Assembly: GCA_947623175.1 (NCBI GenBank)
Contig: CANQGK010000003.1
Location: 73,667 to 122,283, forward strand
From: an uncultured Clostridia bacterium
Lineage (GTDB): Bacteria > Bacillota > Clostridia > Oscillospirales > Acutalibacteraceae
DNA: 48,617 nt
Direction of reading: 5' to 3'
Part shown: piece after piece, positions 7,262-16,821 of the stretch
Position numbering within the stretch: the first letter of the stretch is position 1
Layout of the letters: every line of letters starts with the position of its first letter
The notes under the pieces: model-generated
Told to the model about the DNA's origin: nothing
Database searches by the model: none
What the model saw: the letters and a program-made list of their open reading frames with translations, nothing else
Program-made: the position numbers and the translations under genes

Positions 7262-10129
7262 TTACAGCGCCAAAATCTTATCGACAATTTTAGGAATATC
7301 TATATCATTAGCCGTTTTGGGATATTTTTTATCACTTCTCACCCAACGCCATTCGTAATCGAACCAATTTATTTTTTCACGGAATTCTTCGCCTTTTAGC
7401 TCTCTTATGCGTTCGTTTATCCACAATTGCCAACGACATTTGTAAAAATCCTTTTCCAATCCCGACCACTGCTTGTTAGCGTAATCCCGCAATCCCCCGG
7501 TTTCGCATTGTTCAAACGATCCCCAAGTGGTTATTTGCGCCTTGGCGTTTATTTGATAAAGCCGCTTTGTAAAATCATCCGTATTTTCCGCCGCTTTTTC
7601 CGCCAAGCTTAGCCACCTGCCGAGAGTGCAATATTCGCTTTGTGACAAAAGCTCATCCATAATATCGAAAATATTTAAAAATTTTCGTGATAATTTGCGA
7701 AATTCGGAAAGTGAACCTTCTTCAAACGCTTTTGCCGTTTCGAGCTGAATATCCTGCGATTTATTTACAAGAATTTGTTGAAACAAAGCCACAAGATCCC
7801 AGATATATCCCTCGTTGTGCTTTAACCTATCATAATCCTTTATTAAAAGCTTTCCTGCCTTTACAAGTACCTTTTTATCATAAGTTACGGAATCGTTTCC
7901 CCAAGAGGACGCCGCACGCACCTTAAGTGCCGGCTTTGAATTACTTACGGCATCGACCGCTCCCTGACCGATGTTATTGAACTTCGCCCTATATACTGTA
8001 TTGATCAAAATATCCCACGCGCCGTTAACGGCGTCACTGTTTATTCCGTATCGCCTTTGCGTATACTTATGCAACCATTCCTTTAAATCGAGAGACTGCA
8101 TATCACATTCGGCATTATCCCGCCAAACCGACTCAAGGAGAAAATCGTATAATATGGGATTATTATAGGTTGATTCGGCCGTGATCCCTATACCCGAAAT
8201 ATATTCGCTTTTGTTAAAAGCGTCCGGAATCCAACTGTTGAGATTATCGATATGACCGTGCAGACCGCATCTGCCGCCAAAATTATTCAACATGCAAAAT
8301 ACCCATGGTGTTCCGTCAAATTCAGGCGAATACCCGTGGTCGGGATTACCGGAAGAGCCTTTTTTATAATTTGGCTGTTTTTCGGCATATAAATCCAAAA
8401 TCAAGGCGTGACGTTTACCGTTTTCAATTTCGCCTATACCGGCAAGCAATTCGGAAGACGGATTGCTCATCCAAGACTGTATTACCCAAATTGCGCTTTT
8501 ATTATATTCGAGCATCTGCTTCAAAATCAAGCCGGCAACTTCCCGCGGAGACATATCTCCCATATTGCCGCCTTCGTGAAAGGGGTCTACGGCAAAATAT
8601 TCGGTAATATTTCCGTACACTTCGGACTGTGATTCGTAAAATAATTTTGCATATTTTTTAAAACATTTCGAGGTAGTTCGCAACATTACTGGGCGGTCAA
8701 ACGAGCACCATGTTCCCTGCAAAACTATTTCCGCACTTTTATCGTGATCAAGAATATCGTTAGGCGCCATTCCGCTGTATCCCTGTAAAACGGGGCTCAT
8801 GCCCAAAATGCACATAATACGCTGATTTTTACGCGCCAAATCCGTTCTTTTTTTAAACCAACTGTCATGCACGGGACCGCCGTAGTGTGACATGTTCGCC
8901 ATATAAAGCCAAGCGTAATATGCGGGGCCGGTTAAAAAACGTTTTATTTCTTCATGCGTGTAATTAAGCTTGCCTAAAAAACGGCGCCAAACCTCTTCCT
9001 GAGCTGTAATATCCAACACAAGGTTAACTCCGTTTAAGGCTAACCAATCAAGCTCCCTGCGCCACTCCGTTTCTCCCCAAAAAGCCATTGTATAAGAGTG
9101 TGTACAATAGTTGTAAGCATACCTCACCCGCGCCTTAGTCTCTTTATGTACCGTATTGTCAAGCGGCACGGGATTTTCAGGCATTTTTGTTTGATTTCCG
9201 AGCTGTGATATTAAAACATTACAAAAGTATTTAAGATAATGATTAAGCCCTGACGCCAGGGATACTCCGTTGTTGCCTTTTATAAGTATCTTTTTGTCGG
9301 GAGTGTTTGATAATTCAAAATAATCGTAAGGTTCGCTGCAATTTTCGGCGATTTCTAACTTAAACCAAGCTTTATAACCTTTCCCCACTGTACGCTCTAC
9401 AATTCCGTAAACTTCATTGTAGGTATCGTTTATGGTAACGGGAACATTATATTCGGTATCTTCAAATTTCGGAATATTTATTTTTTGCGGATATATTATT
9501 TCGGTATTGCTTTTTTCGCCCGTAAATTTAAGATCGTTTAAAATTGCTTTCGGCGACGCGGAATTATATTCAAAATATACGCGAATAAATCTCGCTTCTT
9601 TTTTATTTGCAAAAAAAATATCACCGTTTTCGTTACACGGCTCGTCATTTTGTTTTTCCGCCAAAAAATCATAATCGACGCCGTTTATGCTTGTGAAAAC
9701 CGAATAATGACTGAATCCGTCTTTACTTGTAAAAACCGATACGGTATCAAGAAAATAGTTTTCACCGAGGTCCTTATCAAAACATGTAGGATAATAATTT
9801 GTAACACTTTCCTTTAATTCCTCGTAAATTTCAATATCGTATCCGTTTAAATCAATATCGGCAATAAAATAAACGTGCGTTGCGGAAAACGAATTTTCAA
9901 ACTCAAATTCTATTTTTTCGGCGCCGGTCACTGTTTGTTCCCCGGCAAAAATCAAATCTGAAATAATGCCGTTCTGAGCGTATTTTATTGTAATTTTTTT
10001 GCCCGAAGCATCGGCAAATACATTATTGGGGGTTAAAACGATTTTTTTAACAAAACGCCCCAAATCAAATTGATAAAATAAGCCCGTGTCGTTCTGCCTT
10101 ACCTTAAAAAGTCGTATTTTCTCTAACAT
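7262..10129 (-). CDS. GH89 alpha-N-acetylglucosaminidase-like enzyme (NAGLU family)
   Basis: The 955-residue product has no signal peptide and is probably cytoplasmic. The first 215 residues look like an F5/8C (CBM32-like) beta-sandwich (FTSKDGFSHY...EARFIRVYFEY). A NAGLU N-terminal domain spans about 230-315. The catalytic barrel, about 335-660, contains FWGETEWRRELDWLALNG, SPVLQGYSG and the acid/base region AVDPFHEGG (Glu about 513). WVFCMLNNFGGR follows, and the likely nucleophile Glu lies in GITAEST (about 650). A helical C-terminal domain completes the protein. GH89 enzymes remove terminal alpha-linked GlcNAc, for example from GlcNAc-alpha-1,4-Gal caps of gastric-type mucin or from heparan-type glycans. 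The start is supported by GGAAAGAGAG upstream. It follows the GH26 gene by 61 bases. The family is clear; the exact substrate is not. Confidence 0.9.
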   Translation of the reverse strand: MLEKIRLFKVRQNDTGLFYQFDLGRFVKKIVLTPNNVFADASGKKITIKYAQNGIISDLIFAGEQTVTGAEKIEFEFENSFSATHVYFIADIDLNGYDIEIYEELKESVTNYYPTCFDKDLGENYFLDTVSVFTSKDGFSHYSVFTSINGVDYDFLAEKQNDEPCNENGDIFFANKKEARFIRVYFEYNSASPKAILNDLKFTGEKSNTEIIYPQKINIPKFEDTEYNVPVTINDTYNEVYGIVERTVGKGYKAWFKLEIAENCSEPYDYFELSNTPDKKILIKGNNGVSLASGLNHYLKYFCNVLISQLGNQTKMPENPVPLDNTVHKETKARVRYAYNYCTHSYTMAFWGETEWRRELDWLALNGVNLVLDITAQEEVWRRFLGKLNYTHEEIKRFLTGPAYYAWLYMANMSHYGGPVHDSWFKKRTDLARKNQRIMCILGMSPVLQGYSGMAPNDILDHDKSAEIVLQGTWCSFDRPVMLRTTSKCFKKYAKLFYESQSEVYGNITEYFAVDPFHEGGNMGDMSPREVAGLILKQMLEYNKSAIWVIQSWMSNPSSELLAGIGEIENGKRHALILDLYAEKQPNYKKGSSGNPDHGYSPEFDGTPWVFCMLNNFGGRCGLHGHIDNLNSWIPDAFNKSEYISGIGITAESTYNNPILYDFLLESVWRDNAECDMQSLDLKEWLHKYTQRRYGINSDAVNGAWDILINTVYRAKFNNIGQGAVDAVSNSKPALKVRAASSWGNDSVTYDKKVLVKAGKLLIKDYDRLKHNEGYIWDLVALFQQILVNKSQDIQLETAKAFEEGSLSEFRKLSRKFLNIFDIMDELLSQSEYCTLGRWLSLAEKAAENTDDFTKRLYQINAKAQITTWGSFEQCETGGLRDYANKQWSGLEKDFYKCRWQLWINERIRELKGEEFREKINWFDYEWRWVRSDKKYPKTANDIDIPKIVDKILAL

Positions 10130-10190
10130 AAATAACTCTCTTTCCGTATTTGCGAACGTAAGAACCTTTTTGCGGTCGAATTTTGAATTA

Positions 10191-11153
10191 TTATTTATAG
10201 TTGTTTATCGTTTCCAGGGTTACCGAATAATCCGAGAGCGTCCTGTCGATATTTTTCGGAAAATCATAATAAAATCCCAAGAACGCGCAGCGCGCACCGT
10301 TTTTAAAGTGACGTTCCAAATGGTCCTGTGTTTCACGAAGCGAGAATTGATCCATATGATAATTGCCGTCGCCTCCGAATTCCGCAACCGCAAACGGCAT
10401 GTCTTTGCCGGCGGCATTTTGTAATTCGTTATAAAATTCGGTGTAATTACCTTCTTTTAAATACCAGTCGAGAGACAGTATATCAACATAGTCATTACCG
10501 GGATAGCACTTTGCGGCGTCTTCCTTAGCAAACATAAGCGAGGGATTAAATTCCCATAGTATGTTTTTTAAATTCCATTCGTTCTCAAAATAATCATGAA
10601 CAAACTTAAATAAATCGGAAGCGTCTTTACCCGTAATACCGTTTTTCAAATACATTTGCCACCAAAACCATCCGCCGTTTATTTCATGCAGAGGGCGCAT
10701 TATTACGGGAACACCCGATTTTTCAAACTTTTTTATAAATAAAGCGTCAATATCAAGCTCGTCTTTAAAGTTGGTATTCAACTCGGTGCCGTCTTCGAAT
10801 ATCTGTAAAAATTCAGCTTTGGTAAGATTATACCTGCTGTTGTTAGCACCACGCATAACGGCATCCTTTATATTTATCTGCGGAGTAAGCCAATGCGCGG
10901 TAAGAGCTATAAATCCACCTTTTTGCGCAAATTTGCACAATTCGTCAATTGCCTTAGCCACATCGCTCGGAGTCAAAAAAGGCAGAGAGTGCATATCAAA
11001 ATCGAGAAATGCGGGAGTTTTGCCTGTCGCCGTTTTAAACCTTTCTATAGCTCTGGCCACATCTAAGCTTCCGCAAAGATGAGTACCTACGGCATAATTA
11101 TCGGTTTTAAAGGTCAAATTTTTAATTAAATTATAAAGCTCCGTTTTGTTCAT
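10191..11153 (-). CDS. Intracellular GH26 glycosidase (beta-mannanase family)
   Basis: The 320-residue product is a lone GH26 catalytic domain without signal peptide or accessory module. Family motifs are FIALTAHW, GANNSRYNLT, the acid/base motif RPLHEINGGWFWW (Glu about 155), NILWEFNPS, and the nucleophile region FAVAEFGG (Glu about 258). GH26 members are mostly endo-beta-1,4-mannanases, with some exo-mannobiohydrolases and beta-1,3-xylanases. A cytoplasmic enzyme would be expected to cut imported oligosaccharides. It is closely related along its whole length to the C-terminal domain of the secreted dockerin protein at 19689-22970. It is the first gene of a two-gene unit with GH89, divergent from an AraC regulator. 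Confidence 0.9.
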   Translation of the reverse strand: MNKTELYNLIKNLTFKTDNYAVGTHLCGSLDVARAIERFKTATGKTPAFLDFDMHSLPFLTPSDVAKAIDELCKFAQKGGFIALTAHWLTPQINIKDAVMRGANNSRYNLTKAEFLQIFEDGTELNTNFKDELDIDALFIKKFEKSGVPVIMRPLHEINGGWFWWQMYLKNGITGKDASDLFKFVHDYFENEWNLKNILWEFNPSLMFAKEDAAKCYPGNDYVDILSLDWYLKEGNYTEFYNELQNAAGKDMPFAVAEFGGDGNYHMDQFSLRETQDHLERHFKNGARCAFLGFYYDFPKNIDRTLSDYSVTLETINNYK

Positions 11154-11470
11154 AATTTTAAATACATCCTTTCGGCTGTTATTTATTGAATTTTTTTATA
11201 TGTGATTATTTTGATTTTAAATAAAGTTTACAATATACTTTCCATTACACTCAAGCTATTGCTCCGGTATAATGCTTTTTTGAAGTCATTGATAAATATT
11301 CAAATCGTTTTGCCGCATATTAACTTTACTGCCCGCCGAAGGCTCGTGGTAAGGTTTCGAAAGTACATCCTTGATGCTCTCCGGTTTTTAATATTTATAG
11401 CATTCTTTTGTAATTCGACTTGATTTTGCCTGATTTTTTTATATAATTATATATAAGAGGTGACTCATAT
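11154..11470. other. Divergent intergenic region between GH26 and the AraC regulator
   Basis: This 317-base AT-rich region separates divergent genes. It holds a good plus-strand promoter for the regulator (listed separately). On the minus strand I see only a weak candidate (TTGTAA, 17 bases, AATAAT) for the GH26 gene, which fits a promoter needing an activator. No gene or structured RNA is apparent. Confidence 0.5.
11420..11447 (+). promoter_or_regulatory. Promoter of the AraC regulator at 11471
   Basis: TTGATT (11420-11425), a 16-base spacer and TATAAT (11442-11447) lie 23 bases before the start codon. AGAGGTGA serves as the ribosome binding site. Confidence 0.6.
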
Positions 11471-12310
11471 ATGGCAAAATACAGAGATCTTGATCCTTTT
11501 ATGGAGCAAAGAATTTATCCGAATGAAGTCGACCCCGTATTTTTTCAAATGAATGAACTCGGTGAAGCGGCAACCTTTCCACCGCATTTTCATGACGAAA
11601 TTGAAATATTATATGTATTTCGCGGAAAAATAGCGGTTACCATTTACGGCGAAGAATATATCGTGCCGAAATACAATATATGTTTTGTTCCGAGCATGTC
11701 TATTCACAGTGTAAGAAATTTCAGCGAAATAAGCGAATACAACGTCTGTTTTTTGAAACCGGCTTATTTTGCCAAAGAAAATGTGAATATAACGGCATAT
11801 ACCATACCGTATATCATTAACGATACCGATATCACAGAAGATTATAAAAAATTAAAAAATCTCTTTTTCGGCGATAAAAGCCAATTCAAACAAATTGCTT
11901 TAAGATCTCTCGGAACATATTTTGTAATAAATATGATAAAGCACGCTTCGCTAAACGAAAACGAGCCGTATTTACCGAATGACCAAAAATTGGCGGTAAT
12001 TAAAGATGTTACTTTGTTTTTAAAAGAACATGCCTGTGAGCAAATTGATATAAGTGAAATTTGCAAAAAGTACGGATACAGCTCAAGCTATTTAAGCAGG
12101 CTGTTTAAAAAATATACCAAAACCACCATGAGTAAAGCGCTTAACTATTACCGATGCATAAATGCGCAAAAACTGCTTATGACAAAGGATATATCTATAA
12201 TGGAAATATCTGAAATGTGCGGATACAATAATTATTCTTACTTTACCAAGACCTATAAAGAATGTATAGGTGAATTGCCGAGCACCACAAAAAACGCATA
12301 TATAAGTTGA
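11471..12310 (+). CDS. AraC-family regulator with cupin sensor domain
   Basis: The 279-residue product has an N-terminal cupin-like sugar-sensing domain with the motif FPPHFHDEIEILYVFRG at about 36-52. A C-terminal pair of helix-turn-helix motifs spans about 178-276 (ISEICKKYGYSSSYLSRLFKKYT, then IMEISEMCGYNNYSYFTKTYKE). This layout is typical of activators of sugar-use genes in Firmicutes. It is divergent from the GH26-GH89 unit and convergent with the large operon ending at 12373, so GH26-GH89 is the natural target. The effector is unknown. A second regulator of the same type lies at 42540. Confidence 0.9.
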   Translation: MAKYRDLDPFMEQRIYPNEVDPVFFQMNELGEAATFPPHFHDEIEILYVFRGKIAVTIYGEEYIVPKYNICFVPSMSIHSVRNFSEISEYNVCFLKPAYFAKENVNITAYTIPYIINDTDITEDYKKLKNLFFGDKSQFKQIALRSLGTYFVINMIKHASLNENEPYLPNDQKLAVIKDVTLFLKEHACEQIDISEICKKYGYSSSYLSRLFKKYTKTTMSKALNYYRCINAQKLLMTKDISIMEISEMCGYNNYSYFTKTYKECIGELPSTTKNAYIS

Positions 12311-12331
12311 GCGGCATTATTTTACAGAAGA

Positions 12332-12369
12332 GCCGACAAATCAGAATCCGATTTGTCGGCTTCTTTTTT
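12332..12369 (+). terminator. Terminator between convergent genes
   Basis: GCCGACAAATC (12332-12342) and GATTTGTCGGC (12350-12360) form a perfect 11-bp stem with a 7-base loop, followed by a T-run (12364-12369). It ends the AraC transcript. On the minus strand it lies just past the stop of the LRR gene, but its T tract is weaker that way. Confidence 0.85.
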
Positions 12370-12372
12370 AAT

Positions 12373-15300
12373 TTAACGCGTCTGTATTACTTTATTTTTG
12401 CGCCTTTTTTTCGCATTCAACACAATCAAAACGACGACCGCCGATACAATAAGTATGCCTGCGATACTTACAGTCACAATAAACCATGTCTGCATATAGA
12501 ACGGATATATTATACGCTTTCTCACAAGCCTGCGCTTAGAGCTCGCTGTATCGCTTTTTTGAGTGGTATCTTCGCTTTCTGTTTGAGTTGAGATATTTTC
12601 TTCCTCTTCTTCGATTATGCGCTTATTATAAATTGTTTTGGTTTTAAATTCAGTGGTATAGTCATGCGTATAGGTGTCGTTGCTGCTGTATTTAAATGTA
12701 AAAAATTCAGTTTCCGCTTCCTTGTAAACCGGTCTGTCAAAGGAAATTTCAAATTCGTCGTTACCGTTTATCAATTTAACCGTACCCGACGCTTTTGAAC
12801 CCGCCCGGACAAATGGTTTCGCCCAGACCGTTTTGTAATCCGACAAACTGTAGAATGAATTTTTCGCCATTTCTAAAACATCATCCGCGGTGGATTTATC
12901 GCTTAGGCAGACGTTATCCATATATACCTGCGCATAGGCGCAAGCCTCCAAAAAAGACATATCCATATCAAAATTAAAGCTTGAATTTTGACCTGTCGGA
13001 TCGTAAGCGCCTTGGTATTCCGCCGGTGCGTAAACGGTTACGACATGACCCAGCCGACCGGTATCGTTCGAAGAAAATGCTCTGTCGTAGGTGACGTTTG
13101 GCGATAACACCCTTATTCTGAGATTATCGATTATCTTAGAATGATAAAAATCGTCTACAAGCTTGATATCGTTTTCATCCTTAACTTCATTGCAAAGATA
13201 ACTGCAATCCGAAGCGCCGTTGCATGGATACGCGAATGTATCATTCGAAAGCTCTTCGACAGCGTAAGGCAATATCGCGTTGCGAATACCCGCCTGCCAG
13301 AAGGCTTTGGAAGCGATGCTTTTAACGTTTGACGGTATGTAAAGCTCTTCAAGCATACATGTGTACGCAAATGCGCTTGCACCTATGCTTTCCAAAGCTT
13401 CGGGCAGGTGAACCGTTTTAAGCATATAGCAATTTTCAAAGAAGGATTGCGGCAATGAGATTACATCGTCGCCCAATACGCAGACCTCCAAATGGCGAAG
13501 CTTGCTGCAAAAACCGCTTCCGTCAAATTCCTTTACGCTGGAAGGGAAAACTATTACCTGAGCATTTGCCACGTTGCCGTCAAACCAACCCATTTCAATA
13601 TTTTCAATACCTTCGGGAATAACGATTTTTCTTGCTTCGCCGGTATAATACTCCAAGGATTTACCGTCCGACGAGAGCATAAAATCTTTAGCCGTGCTTA
13701 CTTCATTCTTTGCAAAGGTATATTCATTTAAATCCGGCAAAACCACGGATTTTATTATTTTGCTTTTGCTTTCTTTCGTATTTTTGACGGTTATATTTGA
13801 AATAATATATCCGTTGTATCCGGGGGTGATTATTCCGTAATTATCCTTGGCGCCCGCCAAAGATTTATACAAATAGAAATCATCCAAAACCAACGAACAG
13901 CCGGTAGTAGCTATACTGTCTTTAAGAGCAGCTTCGTATTCCGATTGCGAGGTTAAATTATCGGCTTTGAATTTTTCCGCCGATTCGGCGACAATCGCGA
14001 ACGCTTCGTCAAGCGAATACTCCTTATCACGAGTAACCGATATGATATAGGTAACCTGTTTTCCGGCGGCGGTTGTTACATTTATCTTCACCTGTTTTTC
14101 AACGCCTACTTCAAAATCCAAATTGTTTATTATTTCGCAAGCGGCGTCTTCGGCTAAGGTGTACTTCAAATCAAGAGATGTCGTATCATACGGCACTTTT
14201 ACGGAATATTCAAGAATTTGCGGATTAAAGGAAGGCTTAAGCTCAACGCCCGCGGATAAATTAAGTAAAGTATTTACCTTAAACGCCGCCATTTTTGCAA
14301 TATCGGAGCCGTGAGAAATATCAATTATTGCCGTATCAACTATATCGCCCTCTTGCCAAGAAGTATTGTATTTTACGTCCATAGCGTTAAAATAACTCTC
14401 GGAAGAACGCGACCAGCTGTTTACGTCGGTAAGCGTGGCGCTCGGAACGGCATTCAAATCATAACCGCTCGTAATAAGCTTATTTAATGCTGCCGCGGCA
14501 TATGCCGTCGCCTGGACAAATGTAATATCCTTTATGGTATCGCTGATTGCGCTGTCAAGAATTACGTTTCGCGTACCTTGCGAAAAGCCATAACCGTCGT
14601 CGTTATGAGCGGCATTGCCCCATTTTTCAACGTCATTCATATATCCCGGCAGACCGAACTGAATTTCGCGTAAAGCCGTATTGTAAAATACGTTTTCCTG
14701 AATATACGCTTTAGCCGGTACGTTTACATTTTCCAAGGCAGGCATACAATAGATGTTGTATTGTGCAATCGTATCAAGGTTATCCAATATTTTGGGCAAC
14801 GCCAAATACTTTAAATTGGGCAGATTTCTGATTATTCCCTGCTGTGCAAATATATTGGTTCTGCCGTCGTTGGTAGAATAAAAATAAGCTTTGTCCTTAT
14901 ATATTTCGACCGCCCTGAGCGACTGCCAAGCCCAACTTTGATAAGACTCGTTGCTGTTTTCGGTATATCCGTTAAGCGCTCCGGCTTTTAATGGTACCGC
15001 CTTATCTCCGTTTGCAAAAACAATTACCTTTATGTTATCGCGGTTGGGGAAAAGCCCGGCATCGGTAATTGCCGCAAGAGTGCCCACGTACCCCGCCGGA
15101 AATACGATTTTATCGGCGTCGCCCGAATAACCTATAACATTTTTTTCGTCGTCGTATTTAAACTCCGGATCTTCGCCTACTACAGCGACTTTGGTTATTT
15201 CAATTAGTTCGTCCTGTCTTGAAAAGGCGCGTACAAACGCATATTCCTCGTCAAAAATGCTGAAAATGGCAGATACGCTTCCGTCGCTTCCCGGAATATC

Positions 15301-16812
15301 CAACCGGTAGCCGGATTTTGTATCAGTATCGGTACAGCCGTCTACGGCATGCTTAATGTAAAAATCATCGACGGATAGCTTTACGTTTGCGCTGACCGCG
15401 CTGACCGCGTCAAGCAATCCTTCGTAAGTGCAAATATTTTTATTGTTATCCACATAATCACATGCAGCATCAATAATTAGGTTTTCCTCTTCCTCTATCT
15501 TCGGATCCTTTTTAATAAAATACATGTCCGCCGAGCTTTTGCCGTCGGATAAGCTGTATGATTTCAAGTAACTGCTGCCGCAGGGTTTCCAATCACTTGC
15601 AAGCTTTGCCGTAAAGGTTTTGAAATAATCGGTAGAAGGACTTACAAGATTAGGCCAACCTGCCGACATATTTTTCCAACCTTTGGCAAGCTGTGCGGGA
15701 TTATTTAAAACCTCTTCCTCGGTTTTCCCGTTTGTCAGCTGTTCGTTAATTGAAGCCGATACATAAGCTAAGCCCTCAATAAAGGTAGCTTCTTTATTAC
15801 AGTCTATTTCATTTACCGTGCCGTTCGATAAGCCATATTTTTCTTTGCTTTCAAAGTCCACTTCGCGTATGCTGTATGTAAATTCTCGGGCGCCGGTATT
15901 TCTGAAAGCCCCCCACATTATGGTACCGCTGCAATAGGGCACATTAACGTTTACAAGCGAAGGCAAGTATGAAAAGCACCAATTTGATATATTATCTCCG
16001 TTATCCAATGATTCGGGCAAATACAGGTATTTAAGATTCGGTAAATACGCCGCTGTATCCTTATTTGCAAATATATTCTTTTTATCCGACCAACCGAAAT
16101 TTTCGCCGCCGAAAATATCCAGCGCGATAAGCGACCTAAATTTCCAGGACTCGGGATCGGGATCCTCGGCATTTCCGGCAAAGCCGTTTAAGGAATCCGC
16201 CGTCAAATTATAGGTCGTATCTGAATTTTTAATCATTATTACCTTAACGTTATCTCGATTCGGAAATTTATCGTCCGATATTTTGCTTAAGGTTCCCTTA
16301 TAGCCCTTCGGAATTACGATTTTATCCGCATCGCCGGTATAACCTATAATACTGCCGCCGCGGCGGTTATATTCGAAGCCTTCCGATTGACCGGCTACAG
16401 CCACTTTTTCTATATGAATAAGCTGTTCGTAATGTGAAAAGGCATGGGAAAAGGTTATCGGAGTATCGCCTTTATAAAATATTGCCGCAACTGCGCCGTC
16501 GCTGCCCTCGATTTTAAGCGGATAGCCCGAGATTGTGTCATCGTCATAACAACCGTCTACAGAATGTTTTATATAAAAATCCTCATTTTTAAGTGTAATA
16601 CTGCCGTCTATTTTTTGCACTGCGGACAAAAGTTCCTCTTTTGTTACCGTATTCTGTGCTTTTTTAACGTAGTCGGCTGCCGCCGCTATGATTTTATCGG
16701 TATCGGAATCGGCAAGACTTCGGACAGACGTAATCCCGGCAAAGCAGGTAAAAACGATGGTTACGGCGCATAATAAGCTGAGTAATTTTTTTGCGTTTTT
16801 CATTTCTTTCAC
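12373..16812 (-). CDS. Membrane-anchored BspA-type leucine-rich-repeat surface protein
   Basis: The 1,479-residue product has a signal peptide (about 1-34) and a C-terminal membrane helix (about 1440-1466, WFIVTVSIAGILIVSAVVVLIVL) followed by a basic tail. Two long related modules start at about residues 39 and 443. Each has a short helix (DYVKK/DYVDN), the signature FYIKHxVDGCxDxDTxSGY, GSDGxVxAIF, then BspA-like LRR strands (GDADKIVxPxGYxGTL; LPNLKYLxLPxxLDN). A cadherin-like beta-sandwich domain lies at about 847-930 (LNLSAGVELKPSFNP). A third, degenerate module with clearer LRR_5 repeats runs from about 935 (VHLPEALESIGASAFAYT). A Glu/Thr/Ser-rich linker precedes the membrane helix. Such proteins usually bind glycans or host proteins at the cell surface. 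It is the last gene of the operon, nine bases after the DUF4855 gene. Confidence 0.85.
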   Translation of the reverse strand: MKEMKNAKKLLSLLCAVTIVFTCFAGITSVRSLADSDTDKIIAAAADYVKKAQNTVTKEELLSAVQKIDGSITLKNEDFYIKHSVDGCYDDDTISGYPLKIEGSDGAVAAIFYKGDTPITFSHAFSHYEQLIHIEKVAVAGQSEGFEYNRRGGSIIGYTGDADKIVIPKGYKGTLSKISDDKFPNRDNVKVIMIKNSDTTYNLTADSLNGFAGNAEDPDPESWKFRSLIALDIFGGENFGWSDKKNIFANKDTAAYLPNLKYLYLPESLDNGDNISNWCFSYLPSLVNVNVPYCSGTIMWGAFRNTGAREFTYSIREVDFESKEKYGLSNGTVNEIDCNKEATFIEGLAYVSASINEQLTNGKTEEEVLNNPAQLAKGWKNMSAGWPNLVSPSTDYFKTFTAKLASDWKPCGSSYLKSYSLSDGKSSADMYFIKKDPKIEEEENLIIDAACDYVDNNKNICTYEGLLDAVSAVSANVKLSVDDFYIKHAVDGCTDTDTKSGYRLDIPGSDGSVSAIFSIFDEEYAFVRAFSRQDELIEITKVAVVGEDPEFKYDDEKNVIGYSGDADKIVFPAGYVGTLAAITDAGLFPNRDNIKVIVFANGDKAVPLKAGALNGYTENSNESYQSWAWQSLRAVEIYKDKAYFYSTNDGRTNIFAQQGIIRNLPNLKYLALPKILDNLDTIAQYNIYCMPALENVNVPAKAYIQENVFYNTALREIQFGLPGYMNDVEKWGNAAHNDDGYGFSQGTRNVILDSAISDTIKDITFVQATAYAAAALNKLITSGYDLNAVPSATLTDVNSWSRSSESYFNAMDVKYNTSWQEGDIVDTAIIDISHGSDIAKMAAFKVNTLLNLSAGVELKPSFNPQILEYSVKVPYDTTSLDLKYTLAEDAACEIINNLDFEVGVEKQVKINVTTAAGKQVTYIISVTRDKEYSLDEAFAIVAESAEKFKADNLTSQSEYEAALKDSIATTGCSLVLDDFYLYKSLAGAKDNYGIITPGYNGYIISNITVKNTKESKSKIIKSVVLPDLNEYTFAKNEVSTAKDFMLSSDGKSLEYYTGEARKIVIPEGIENIEMGWFDGNVANAQVIVFPSSVKEFDGSGFCSKLRHLEVCVLGDDVISLPQSFFENCYMLKTVHLPEALESIGASAFAYTCMLEELYIPSNVKSIASKAFWQAGIRNAILPYAVEELSNDTFAYPCNGASDCSYLCNEVKDENDIKLVDDFYHSKIIDNLRIRVLSPNVTYDRAFSSNDTGRLGHVVTVYAPAEYQGAYDPTGQNSSFNFDMDMSFLEACAYAQVYMDNVCLSDKSTADDVLEMAKNSFYSLSDYKTVWAKPFVRAGSKASGTVKLINGNDEFEISFDRPVYKEAETEFFTFKYSSNDTYTHDYTTEFKTKTIYNKRIIEEEEENISTQTESEDTTQKSDTASSKRRLVRKRIIYPFYMQTWFIVTVSIAGILIVSAVVVLIVLNAKKRRKNKVIQTR

Positions 16813-16821
16813 CTACCGACG